This document shows, in pieces, positions 1-8,522 of a stretch of 64,000 nt of DNA (position 1 is the stretch's first letter; each line of letters starts with the position of its first letter). Location: NCBI RefSeq assembly GCF_030711405.1, contig NZ_JAULSI010000003.1, positions 1 to 64,000 on the forward strand, in the 5' to 3' direction. The translations under genes were made by a program, and so were the position numbers. The notes beneath the pieces are model-generated. The model had not been told where the DNA came from. It did not search any database and worked only from the letters and a program-made list of their open reading frames with translations. The stretch comes from Massilia brevitalea (GTDB lineage: Bacteria; Pseudomonadota; Gammaproteobacteria; Burkholderiales; Burkholderiaceae_D).

Positions 1-7
1 TTATTCG

Positions 8-1051
8 TTAAACGCGTTTACGATCAAACGGGACTTGACAGTTAGCCTTCCGCCTTTCCAGTATTTCTCTAACATAATCCGTTATTGGAATAGTTAACGC
101 GGACCCGTTCTTCGAAAACTCACCCGGCACGGTCCAAATGCCTCCGTGAAAATTTAGGTCTTGCCAACGCATCGCCAGGACATTCTGGCGCCTCGCCGCT
201 GTGAACAGCGATAAAAGTATGAAGTCTTTAAAATCTTGATGCTCATGTTTTTCTATGGCCGCTAAAAAACGGGGAAGTTCGTCGCCCGTGACATACCGGT
301 CCCGGCTAACTTCCTTGAACTTATCAATGCCGTCGCAAGGATTTTCTCCGGAGTACAGCTTCCAAGCAATGACCTTGTTGTAGAGCGAACGAAGCAGGAC
401 GTAGGCCCGATTTGCAGTTCTTGAACCGGTATTGTCTTTGATACAAATCATCATATGGCGGACGTCTGCCGATGAAATAGCCGAGAGTTTGCGGTCCTCC
501 CAGTCAATGGAACCAGGTGATTTCTGCCGTTCCTTTCCCCTTAGCTTTTTCTGGCCCGGTGCTACTTTGCCAATATACCGAGCAAAATCGTCCCTCATGA
601 GTTCGGCGGAGCGTTTTTCATGGGCGATCAAGTGATCAGTAAAGTACTTATCAAACGCCTGACGTAACGTCATTTCATTTTGGTGCTTTTCTCGTGCTTG
701 CCGAGCATTTGATGCTGGGTTAATGCCTTTGTCGAGTGAGGCGTTGACCGCATCGGCCAGTTTTCTTGCCATCCGAATGTTCAACTCTGCACTGTTTCCG
801 ACGACTGATAGCGGGTCAGTTCCTGCTGGGAAATCCCGTGTTTCCGGTAAGGCAGACGAAAAGCGGCCTAACAAAATTCGTAGCGGTCTGCCACCGATCT
901 TGCGGTAGACGTAGAACGTCCTTGCTCCGCTCGTTTGGACGTAGAGGACAAGTCCCCGAGTCTGCTCGTCGGAGATCGATGTGCGACCGGTCGCAGGCGG
1001 GACTGTCGTTGTTAGTGCTGACTTAGTAAACGGGATTTTTTCAGAGGCCAT
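8..1051 (-). pseudogene. C-terminally truncated tyrosine integrase (DUF4102/phage integrase family)
   Basis: This 347-residue product resembles island and prophage integrases that recombine DNA at tRNA genes. Residues 1-95 look like the arm-type DNA-binding DUF4102 domain, about 125-235 like the SAM-like core-binding domain, and from 250 the catalytic domain begins. The first catalytic arginine lies in TAARRQNVLAMRW (about 287-288) and a candidate beta-hairpin lysine in FSKNG. The frame then stops at bases 8-10, before the HxxR box and the catalytic tyrosine, so about 60-70 residues are missing compared with full-length relatives. Base composition is visibly more AT-rich than the flanking genes, which fits horizontal transfer. 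The start lies 150 bp from a tRNA 3' fragment, the usual place for such a gene. A frameshift or a natural truncation is possible; sequence left of base 1 is not available. Confidence 0.8.
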
Positions 1052-1198
1052 TTTGATTCATGTGCTACCACTATGCTACCAGGAGGGCGCATTTCGGCAT
1101 ATTTTGGGTAGCACAAGGGTATCGTCTAGCTCCCCAAAAGGCTAGTGAAATCAATGACAAAGTACTGGCAAGCATCAGCAGATGTAGCTGGTCCTTGT

Positions 1199-1245
1199 GG
1201 CTTCTAAGCTGAGGGTCGCTGGTTCGAACCCAGCTGGGCAGGCCA
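1199..1245 (+). other. 3' part of a tRNA-Arg(TCT) gene, probable integration (att) site
   Basis: The anticodon loop CTTCTAA (anticodon TCT), the 3' anticodon strand, variable loop, T arm (GCTGG/TTCGAAC/CCAGC), 3' acceptor strand and CCA can all be read here. The 5' half (acceptor 5' strand, D arm, 5' anticodon strand) has no match upstream: a partner strand CTGCCCA is absent and the bases before the loop cannot pair with GCTGA. This is therefore a tRNA remnant and not a working gene. Its position beside the integrase start suggests the chromosome-proximal attachment site of an element lying to the left, with crossover in the anticodon region. Confidence 0.7.
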
Positions 1246-1342
1246 AGTCATTTTCTCCTTATTGCATCTGCCAGACGCTTCGCCGGCGCAGGCCGCTACG
1301 CGCAGCCGGACGAGATTGCCCCCGGCTGCGCGTCCGCGCCGA

Positions 1343-2437
1343 TCAGCGGCGCCCTTCCTGCACGCCCAGGTACTTGGCCGCTTTCGGATTGCTTTTGCTC
1401 CACTTCGGCGCCTCGCTGCTGTTGGCGATGTTCCAGATCGCCAGCGCCACCGTCCGATCGACCGCCGCCATGTTTTCGTAATCGATCTTGTCCCAATGGT
1501 CGCCCGCGCCATGGTAGTCGGGGAAGGCATAGGCCACGCTCACCGTGTGCGCCGGGATGCCCTGGTCGGCCAGCGCCTGGTTGTCGCTGTGCGCGAAATA
1601 CTTGTCGCTGTTCACCGGATGCTTCCAGACCTTGATGCCCGTCTGATCGCCTGCCTTTTTCAGGATATCGCCGACGTCCGAGAAGTCATAACCAGTGACG
1701 GCAAACGCGCGCTGCTGCGGGCCTTCGCTGTCGTCGGTGCGGCCCACCTGTTCGATGTTGATGCCGGCCACGGTCTTTTCGATCGGCACCAGCGGATTGG
1801 CGCCGTAGTAGCGCGAGCCGACCAGGCCATGTTCTTCGCCGAACACCGTCATGAAGACGATGCTGCGCTTTGGGCGTTCCTTGTTGGCGGCAAAGGCCTT
1901 GGCCAGTTCGATCACCGACACCGTGCCGCTGCCGTCGTCGTTGGCGCCGTTGAAGATGCCGTCGCCTTCGCCCGGCTTCATACCCACGTGATCGTAGTGG
2001 GCCGTCACCAGGATGTAGCTGTCCTTCAGTACCGGGTCCGAGCCACGCAGGATGCCGACCACGTTGCGCACCTTGGCGGGCGCCGTTGGGGCGGCGTTCT
2101 TGTCGCGGCGCGGGTTGACCTGGTTCCAGTCGGCGGTCTGGAAGTAGGGCTCGTCGCCCAGCGGTTCCAGGCCGGCGGCGCGGAATTGCGAGGCGATGAA
2201 TTCGGCCGCGATGTCGAGTCCGCGCGAGGGCGTACCGCGTCCTTCCAGTGCATCCGAGGCCAGGAAGGCCAGATTGCCGCGCATGGCCGTGGCCGAGATG
2301 CGGTCGAGGATCGGCGCTGCTGCTGCCGGTGCCGCAGCGGTCGGCGCCGACGGGGTGGCTGCGGAAGCGAGCGACGCGGCGCTGGCCAGGGTGGCGAGCA
2401 TGACTGCGCGGGAAAGGAGACGTCGGGTCATAGGCAT
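1343..2437 (-). CDS. Secreted M28-family zinc metallopeptidase
   Basis: This is a 364-residue exported aminopeptidase-like hydrolase of family M28, probably acting on peptides outside the cytoplasm. An N-terminal signal peptide (about 1-27, ending ASLASAA) precedes an Ala/Pro-rich linker. The metal-site motifs are HYDHVG (about 148-152), NDDGSGT (about 167), GEEHGLVGS (about 200), NIEQVG (about 228) and the late DYHGAGD histidine (about 309). Two zinc ions are expected from the family. The start at 2437 puts the signal peptide at the N-terminus; an upstream extension adds about 49 residues without membrane character. An internal ATG at 2431 is an alternative start. The natural substrate cannot be told from sequence. 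Confidence 0.9.
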   Translation of the reverse strand: MPMTRRLLSRAVMLATLASAASLASAATPSAPTAAAPAAAAPILDRISATAMRGNLAFLASDALEGRGTPSRGLDIAAEFIASQFRAAGLEPLGDEPYFQTADWNQVNPRRDKNAAPTAPAKVRNVVGILRGSDPVLKDSYILVTAHYDHVGMKPGEGDGIFNGANDDGSGTVSVIELAKAFAANKERPKRSIVFMTVFGEEHGLVGSRYYGANPLVPIEKTVAGINIEQVGRTDDSEGPQQRAFAVTGYDFSDVGDILKKAGDQTGIKVWKHPVNSDKYFAHSDNQALADQGIPAHTVSVAYAFPDYHGAGDHWDKIDYENMAAVDRTVALAIWNIANSSEAPKWSKSNPKAAKYLGVQEGRR

Positions 2438-2659
2438 AAGGAAGTCCGTGGAGTGTCCGGGCAAGCGGTCGTGGTTGATGAAATGGCAAACTCTGCAAGT
2501 ATAGCGCTGGCGGGGTAGCAAAGCACAGTGCCTGCAGGCGTCCAGCCAGCGGCCGCAACGCATGACCTGTCTGTTTGCAAACAAACGCCGCCCTGCTGGG
2601 CTTCATGATAGCGTTCCGACATCGCGCGCCCATGCCGGGCCGGCCATTACGGAGTGGGT

Positions 2660-3610
2660 ATGTCTTTTTGTCGTCTGTTGGGAAGCACCGTCCTGTTTCT
2701 TGTCCTGGTCTGCGGCCTGGCTGGCGGCGTGTCCGCCCAGGAGGTGCAAACCGCCGACACTTATACGCTGAAGCTGCCGGCCGGCGACGCGGCTGCTGCG
2801 GGCGAGCAGAACGGCAACGTGCAGTTCATCGGCACCGCCACGGTCCTGATCCGCTACCGCGGCCTGACCATCATGACCGACCCGAATTTCCTGCACAAGG
2901 GCGAGCACGTGCATCTCGGTTATGGCCTGACCTCGCAGCGGCGCACGAATCCCGCCATCGATTTCGACAAGCTGCCCCCAATCGACCTGGTGATCCTGTC
3001 GCACATGCATGACGACCACTTCGACAAGCTGGTCCAGGAAAAGCTGCCGCGCAACACGCCGATCGTCACCAACAAGGAAGCCAGCGAAGCGCTGAAGCGC
3101 CTCGGCTTTACCCAGCGCTTCGCCCTCAGTGTCTGGGACCGGCTCGAGGTGATCAAGGGCGGGGCACGCGTGCGCATCACCGCCGCCCCCGGGCGCCATG
3201 GTGCAGCCGGGGTTTCGGTGCTGCTGCCGAAGGTGATGGGCAGCGTGCTCGACTTCGGCGCCAACGCCGATGCGCCGGACTACCGCATGTACATCAGCGG
3301 CGATACCCTGGTCTACGACGACATCCAGGCCATTCCGCAGCGCTTCCCGGGCATCGACCTGGCGCTGCTGCACCTGGGCGGCACCCGCATCTTGGGCGTA
3401 TTCAAGGTGACCATGGACGGCAAGGATGGCGTGCAGATGCTGCAGATCGTCCGCCCGAAAAAGGCGATCCCGATCCACTACAACGACTACGACGTATTCA
3501 AGTCGCCGCTGGCCGATTTCGCACGCGAGGTGAAAGCGGCCGGGCTGGAGGAGGGCGTCGTCTACCTGCAGCACGGCGAAAGCTATACCTTCACGCCGCG
3601 CCAGCGCTGA
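2660..3610 (+). CDS. Exported metallo-beta-lactamase-fold hydrolase
   Basis: The 316-residue product has a signal peptide (1-26, ending GVSAQ) and the metallo-beta-lactamase fold. The HxHxDH metal motif SHMHDDH is at 114-120, with GRH near 180, SGDT (Asp near 215) and a late histidine in PIHYND (near 273). It resembles the UlaG/NAPE-PLD-like branch (MBL fold metallohydrolases), not antibiotic-hydrolysing lactamases. The ATG at 2660 has GGAG five bases upstream; a GTG two codons earlier is possible. The 3' end faces the glycosidase gene with a 12-bp gap. Two metal ions are expected; the substrate is unknown. Confidence 0.85.
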   Translation: MSFCRLLGSTVLFLVLVCGLAGGVSAQEVQTADTYTLKLPAGDAAAAGEQNGNVQFIGTATVLIRYRGLTIMTDPNFLHKGEHVHLGYGLTSQRRTNPAIDFDKLPPIDLVILSHMHDDHFDKLVQEKLPRNTPIVTNKEASEALKRLGFTQRFALSVWDRLEVIKGGARVRITAAPGRHGAAGVSVLLPKVMGSVLDFGANADAPDYRMYISGDTLVYDDIQAIPQRFPGIDLALLHLGGTRILGVFKVTMDGKDGVQMLQIVRPKKAIPIHYNDYDVFKSPLADFAREVKAAGLEEGVVYLQHGESYTFTPRQR

Positions 3611-3622
3611 GCGCCGGGCCGC

Positions 3623-4906
3623 TTACTGGCCCAGCAGGCTGCCGCCGACCGGCGACCCCGGGTCGATGGTCGACAGCTCGGAGTCGTATTCGTGCGGCAT
3701 CACCACTGGCACCTGCAGGCAGATGCTCTTGGTCGGCAGCACGGCTTCCCAGGCGCGTACCAGTTCGCGGTAGGCCACGCCCACGGGCCGGATCTTGCGG
3801 TCGAGGTCGAACAGGCCGAGGGCATTCACGTTGCCGTTGTCCTCGCGCAGGGCAGTGTCCCAGTCGACCTGGTCGGTGAGCGAATACCAGGTGAAGCCGA
3901 TCAGCGGCACCCCGTTGTTGCGCACCCGCAGGACATTTGCCCATTCCTTCTTCAGCCAATACACGGCTTCGTCGCCGGCCAGACCCTGGCACAGGTTGGT
4001 CTCCGTGTGCATTACCGGCAGGCGGTAGCGGTTGTAGTACTGGTGGGTAATGACCGCATAGCCGAAGATCTCGCCGGCTGCGCGCGTCATGCCGTCGGCC
4101 GATACATAGTGCTCGTTGGTCTGGTAATAGTCGTTCCCCATGATGCAGTGGTGCTTCAGGTTGTGCTGGAGGAAGAAGTGGTATTCCTCGCGCGTCATGC
4201 CGTTGTCCAGCAGGTATTCGTACATCTCGGAATCGACCCGCCGCCCATAGTTCAGGTCGAGCGCCAGGAAGCGGCGCGCATTGTTGACCTCGGCCGGGCC
4301 GATGGCGTCGGGCGCCTCGGCGTGGAAGTATTCGGTCGACTCGCTCTGGATGAACAGGGCGTCCGGACGCACTTTCAGGATCGCGTGCATGGCCAGGATG
4401 TTCGCCTTTACCACGTGCTTGATGGCCGTCACGAAAGCGGCGTCGGTGCGCATCTGCTCGTTCCACCAGCCGTAGAGGGTGGAGAACACGGCGCAGATCC
4501 ACATTTCGTTGATCGGCGTGTACATCTGCACCCAGGGATAGCGGCGTGCAAAGGCGCCGGCGTAGTCCGCGAACAGTTCGGGAAAATCGGGATTCTGGAA
4601 GTTGCCGATCCAGTCGGGCACGCCGAAGTGGCAGAGGTCGACGATCGGCGCGATGTTCCGGCGCCGCAGGTCATTGAAGGTGAGGTCGGCGAATTCCCAG
4701 TCGTAGCGCTCGGGGCCGAGGTAGCAGCGGTGCAGCGGCGGGCCGTAGCGCAGCACGCGCAGGCCGAGTTCCTGGACCAGGTCGAAGTCGAGCTTCCAGT
4801 GCTGGTAGTGGCCGCATTTCTCGAGCTCGTCCATCCGGGTACGGCCACCGTTGATGGTGGGATTGCTGTTCTCGATGCCTGTCGCGAAAATGAAACCTGG
4901 ATGCAT
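3623..4906 (-). CDS. GH1-like family glycoside hydrolase
   Basis: This 427-residue protein has no signal peptide and looks like a (beta/alpha)8 glycosidase related to GH1 beta-glucosidases. The strand motif VDLCHFGVPDW (about 89-99), the acid/base glutamate in YTPINEM (Glu about 134) and the nucleophile glutamate in HTETN (Glu about 302) are in the expected order and spacing. The strand-4 motif differs from the canonical TFNEP, so it is a divergent member. The start at 4906 has an AAGGAG ribosome site; the in-frame extension upstream has none. It is divergent from the TonB-like gene and convergent with the hydrolase gene. The sugar substrate is not predictable. Confidence 0.8.
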   Translation of the reverse strand: MHPGFIFATGIENSNPTINGGRTRMDELEKCGHYQHWKLDFDLVQELGLRVLRYGPPLHRCYLGPERYDWEFADLTFNDLRRRNIAPIVDLCHFGVPDWIGNFQNPDFPELFADYAGAFARRYPWVQMYTPINEMWICAVFSTLYGWWNEQMRTDAAFVTAIKHVVKANILAMHAILKVRPDALFIQSESTEYFHAEAPDAIGPAEVNNARRFLALDLNYGRRVDSEMYEYLLDNGMTREEYHFFLQHNLKHHCIMGNDYYQTNEHYVSADGMTRAAGEIFGYAVITHQYYNRYRLPVMHTETNLCQGLAGDEAVYWLKKEWANVLRVRNNGVPLIGFTWYSLTDQVDWDTALREDNGNVNALGLFDLDRKIRPVGVAYRELVRAWEAVLPTKSICLQVPVVMPHEYDSELSTIDPGSPVGGSLLGQ

Positions 4907-5027
4907 GCAGCTTCTCCTTCGTCGCCAATCTGTTTCCAGTATTGTCCACGTGCCCATGGAATGCTAGCGTGCGCAGTGTTCCTTAAGTAAACGTTAAGCT
5001 GTGAGCTCATCCATACCGCCCCCGCGC

Positions 5028-7118
5028 ATGACCGACGCCGCCTCCGCTCCGCGCGCTCCTGATCGCGCCAACCGCCGCATGCTGGCCGGCCTCGGGCTGT
5101 CGCTGCTCGCGCATGGCGTGATCCTGGCCATCCAGTTCGGCGTGCCGGGCATGGAGGCGGGGAGCGCGGGGCCGATCACGGTCACGCTGGCGCCTGTGGC
5201 GCCGCCTGTCGTCGGGGACTTGCCGGCGCCGGTGTCCGCATCGCCTGCCATTCCTGCGCCCCTGTCTCCTGTGGCTCCTGCTCCTGAGCTAACGACGCAG
5301 CCCGTGCCGCCGCTTGTCGCGGCACGGGCGCCACGGCCGCCGTCGTCCGGGTTCCAGCTGCGCGATCCAGTGCCGCTGGCGCCGCCGCCGGCGCCGGCCA
5401 AGCCCGTGCGGCAAGCGGCAAAGCGGCGCCGCCCCCGTCCTGGTCCGCCGCCCTTGCAGCCGGGGCTGGAGACGCCGGTCATCGCCCAGCTGGACGACGC
5501 CGATTCCCTGTTCAAGCTGCCGCCTCCTGAGCTGGTTCCGGAGGACTCGCCCGATATGGCGCCCGATCCGGCGCCCGAGCTGGTCCAGGCTGAGCCCGAC
5601 ACGAAGACGCTTGCCCAGGACGACCCGCCCGACGCCGAAGCGCCCGCCGCAGCCGAGGCGCTGGCGCGCGAGCAGGAGGCAGAGCGCATTGCCGCCGAGG
5701 AAGCGCAGCGTCTGGCGCGTGAAGAAGAGGAACGGCTTGCCGCTGCGCGCCTGGCGGCCGGGCAGGATGCACGGCTCGCCGACGAACGCAGGATGGAAGA
5801 GGCGCGCCGGCAGGATCGCCTGCGCGCTCAGGAACAGGATGCACAGCGCCAGCGTGCCGACGAAGAACGCCGCCTCGTCCAGGCGCGTGCGGCCGAGGAC
5901 AGCGCACGCGACGCCGCCGAGCAAAGCCTGGCGCAGGCGCAGCGCGAGCGGGAAGCGATCCAGGTACGCGAACGCCAACTGGCCGCGCAACGGGAGCAGG
6001 AAGCCGCGGCGCGTGCATTTGCCGAACAGCAGGCGCTGGCCGAGCGGCAGCGCGCGGAAGCCCTGCAGCGCGAGCGTGCACTGGCCCAGCAGCGCGAGGA
6101 AGAACAGCAACGCCAGCGCTCGCTGGCCCAGCAGCGCGAAGAAGAACAGCAGCGTGCGCGCGCACTGGCACGGCAGCGTGAGGAAGAGCAACTGCGCGAG
6201 CTGGCCCGGCAGCGCCTCGATGAAGAACGGCGCGTGCGCGAGGCCGAGCTTGCCAGCGCGCGCCGTGCCGCCGAGCAGGAAGCCGAACGCCTGGCGCTGG
6301 AACGCCGTCAGCAAGCCGACGCCGCGCGCCGCCTGGCCGAACAGCAGGCGCAGCAGCGGGAGGAAGAGGCGGCACGCCGCGCCGGGCAGCTTGCCCAGCA
6401 AAAGGTGCAGGAATATTTGCAAGCGCAGCAAGCGCAGCAAGCGCAGCAGGCGCAGCAAGCGCAGCAAGCGCGGCAGGCAGAGCAGGCCGAGCGCCAGCGT
6501 GCTCTTGAGAATGCACGCCACGAAGCCGCGCGGACGGCCCTGGCCGACCGTGCCAGCCAGCCTGGCGCCGGCAGCGCCTTCGATCCTGGCCTGGACGCCG
6601 GCGCCGGGCACGGCAGTGGCGCCGGCGGCGCCGGCAATTCCGCTAGCGTCCCGCGGAGCATGCTCGGCAGCGACCTCGCCCTGCGCGCACGCGAGATGAT
6701 GCGTGGTATCGATATCCCGGCCAATCCGCCGGCGGCCTTGCGCGCGGCGCGCGCGGCTGCGCGCCGTATCGCCGTCGCCGCGGACGAGCGGGACGTTCCT
6801 GTGCGCATGTATGTCGACAGCTTCCGCCAAAAAATCGAACGCACCGCCGCGCAGATCCAGATGCGCGTGGCGCCGGCGCCGGCCCGCTACGACCCGCTGG
6901 TCAGCGTGGCGGTGCGCAGCGACGGCAGCATCGACGAGGTCGTCATCCTGCGTTCGAGCGGACGCCAGGACACCGACGAGGCGATACGCCGCATCGTGCA
7001 CCTGAATGCGCGCTACGCCGCGTTTCCGCCGAACGTGGCGGCGCGTTTCGATGTCATCGAGATCCGCCGGATCTGGACCTTCGCCGAGAACCTGAAGCTG
7101 CTAGAAGAGGTGCGCTGA
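5028..7118 (+). CDS. TonB/TolA-like energy-transducer protein with giant coiled coil
   Basis: The 696-residue protein has one N-terminal membrane segment (about 19-38, LLAHGVILAIQF), a Pro-rich stretch (about 50-190), a very long Glu/Arg/Gln/Ala heptad-like region (about 205-495) and a C-terminal TonB-type domain (about 590-680, with SVAVRSDGSIDEVVILRSSG). It ends in a run of QAQ repeats before a Gly/Ala linker. This is the layout of TonB/TolA proteins that span the periplasm and contact outer-membrane partners, but with an unusually long rod. No exbB/exbD or tolQ/R genes lie nearby. The GTG at 5001 is an alternative start; neither candidate start has a strong ribosome site. The downstream neighbour is the polysaccharide exporter, so a role at the envelope is likely but unproven. 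Confidence 0.75.
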   Translation: MTDAASAPRAPDRANRRMLAGLGLSLLAHGVILAIQFGVPGMEAGSAGPITVTLAPVAPPVVGDLPAPVSASPAIPAPLSPVAPAPELTTQPVPPLVAARAPRPPSSGFQLRDPVPLAPPPAPAKPVRQAAKRRRPRPGPPPLQPGLETPVIAQLDDADSLFKLPPPELVPEDSPDMAPDPAPELVQAEPDTKTLAQDDPPDAEAPAAAEALAREQEAERIAAEEAQRLAREEEERLAAARLAAGQDARLADERRMEEARRQDRLRAQEQDAQRQRADEERRLVQARAAEDSARDAAEQSLAQAQREREAIQVRERQLAAQREQEAAARAFAEQQALAERQRAEALQRERALAQQREEEQQRQRSLAQQREEEQQRARALARQREEEQLRELARQRLDEERRVREAELASARRAAEQEAERLALERRQQADAARRLAEQQAQQREEEAARRAGQLAQQKVQEYLQAQQAQQAQQAQQAQQARQAEQAERQRALENARHEAARTALADRASQPGAGSAFDPGLDAGAGHGSGAGGAGNSASVPRSMLGSDLALRAREMMRGIDIPANPPAALRAARAAARRIAVAADERDVPVRMYVDSFRQKIERTAAQIQMRVAPAPARYDPLVSVAVRSDGSIDEVVILRSSGRQDTDEAIRRIVHLNARYAAFPPNVAARFDVIEIRRIWTFAENLKLLEEVR

Positions 7119-7276
7119 GCGCGCAAGGCGCATATTCGCAGCGCATCCGGGCGCCGCCCCACGGCCCCGCGCGCTACCTGAGCCTGCCGTTTGATTTGCA
7201 GCAAAGCTGCCTGTGGTGGACGCCTTACGCTGGCTTGGTCAGCCAGACAAGGCGCTTCATTTTCATAGGCAAGCTC

Positions 7277-8473
7277 ATGAATTTACCAACAGAAATTTTG
7301 CGTCTGCGCATTTTCGGCGCAGGCCGTACGTGCGCGCCTGCGCTCGTCCACTCCCGCGTCTATTCCCGCGTCCCTGCGCTGGCGCTGGCGCTCGTGTTGA
7401 CCCTGGCGCTGAGCGGCTGCACCGGCGGACCGCGTTTCCACTCCGAGGCCGGCAGCGCTGAAGCAGCGCCCCCCACCGAACTGATCACCGAGCAGCTGAT
7501 TGCCGCCGAGCAGCAGGCGGCCGCCGCGCGCGGCAACCAGGACCTGTCGAAGCTGCTGGTGGCGCACCCGCCGCCATACACCATCGGCCGTGGCGACATC
7601 CTCTCGATCGTGGTCTGGGACCATCCCGAGCTGGCCGCCGGCGGCATGACCGCCGCCACCGCCTCGTCGGACGCCGCCGTGGCCGTGGCCGGCGCCACCG
7701 CGAATGCGCAGCAGCCCGGCTTCGTGGTCGACCACCAGGGCCGCATCCAGTTTCCCTTCGCCGGCCTGCTGCCGGTCGAGGGCCTGACCGAAGACGGAGC
7801 GCGCGCGCTGCTGACGCAAAAGATCGCCAAGTACATTGCCAACCCAAACATCACGCTGCGCGTGCAGGCCTACCGCAGCAAGCGCGTCTACATCGACGGC
7901 GAGGTCAAGTCACCCGGCCTGCAGGCCATCAACGACATCCCCATGACCCTGGTGGAAGCACTGAACCGCGCTGGTGGCCTGCTGCCCTCGGCCGACCAGA
8001 GCCGCATCGCCCTCGAACGCGGAGACGCGCGCTACAGCATCAATTTGCGTGAACTGGTGCAGAAGGGCATCAACCCCGGCAACGTCATGCTGGCGCCGGG
8101 CGACGTGGTGCGTGTGCATTCGCGCGACGAGAGCAAGGTCTTCGTGTCGGGCGAGGTCGTCACCCCGCGCGCGCTCACCATGCACAACGGCCGCCTCACG
8201 CTCAACGAGGCGCTCGGCGAGACCGGCGGGGTCAGTCCCCTGAGCGGCGACGCGCGCCAGATCTACGTGGTGCGCAAGACGCCCGAACGCACCCGCGTGT
8301 TCCAGCTCGATGCCCGCGTCACCGGCTCGCTGGCGATGGCCGAATCCTTCGAACTGCGGCCGAAGGACGTGGTGTACGTGGCCGCTTCGCCGCTGGCCAA
8401 CTGGAACCGCCATCTGAGTCTGCTCTTCCCGGGCGCGCTGACCAACGCGGTCGGCGTCAGCACCCGGCCCTGA
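7277..8473 (+). CDS. Wza-like polysaccharide export lipoprotein (outer membrane)
   Basis: The 398-residue product is an outer-membrane polysaccharide export protein. A long n-region is followed by a hydrophobic segment and a lipobox, LALSGC, with the lipidated Cys near residue 48. The Poly_export domain starts around PYTIGRGDILSIVVWDHPEL (about 98-117), followed by SLBB-type beta-grasp segments (VYIDGEVKSPG, VFVSGEVVTPR). Homologues form an oligomeric channel for capsule or exopolysaccharide. It sits 49 bp upstream of the co-directional tyrosine kinase gene, the usual Wza-Wzc pair. The ATG at 7277 is chosen because upstream codons add only non-hydrophobic sequence; the ribosome site is weak. 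Confidence 0.9.
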   Translation: MNLPTEILRLRIFGAGRTCAPALVHSRVYSRVPALALALVLTLALSGCTGGPRFHSEAGSAEAAPPTELITEQLIAAEQQAAAARGNQDLSKLLVAHPPPYTIGRGDILSIVVWDHPELAAGGMTAATASSDAAVAVAGATANAQQPGFVVDHQGRIQFPFAGLLPVEGLTEDGARALLTQKIAKYIANPNITLRVQAYRSKRVYIDGEVKSPGLQAINDIPMTLVEALNRAGGLLPSADQSRIALERGDARYSINLRELVQKGINPGNVMLAPGDVVRVHSRDESKVFVSGEVVTPRALTMHNGRLTLNEALGETGGVSPLSGDARQIYVVRKTPERTRVFQLDARVTGSLAMAESFELRPKDVVYVAASPLANWNRHLSLLFPGALTNAVGVSTRP

Positions 8474-8522
8474 CGGCAATCGGCGCCCTATCGGGGAACA
8501 CTCGAAGCATACGGAGAACACC

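Noticed and set aside
1183..1245. A complete tRNA gene
   Set aside because: Only the 3' part from the anticodon loop is present. The 5' acceptor strand, D arm and 5' anticodon strand cannot be formed.
1262..2518. A 418-codon plus-strand open frame opposite the M28 peptidase
   Set aside because: It lacks any recognisable fold and overlaps the metal motifs coded on the other strand.
5289..7001. A 570-codon minus-strand frame opposite the TonB-like gene
   Set aside because: It is Leu/Arg-rich because the coding strand is Gln/Glu-rich; no signal or domain.
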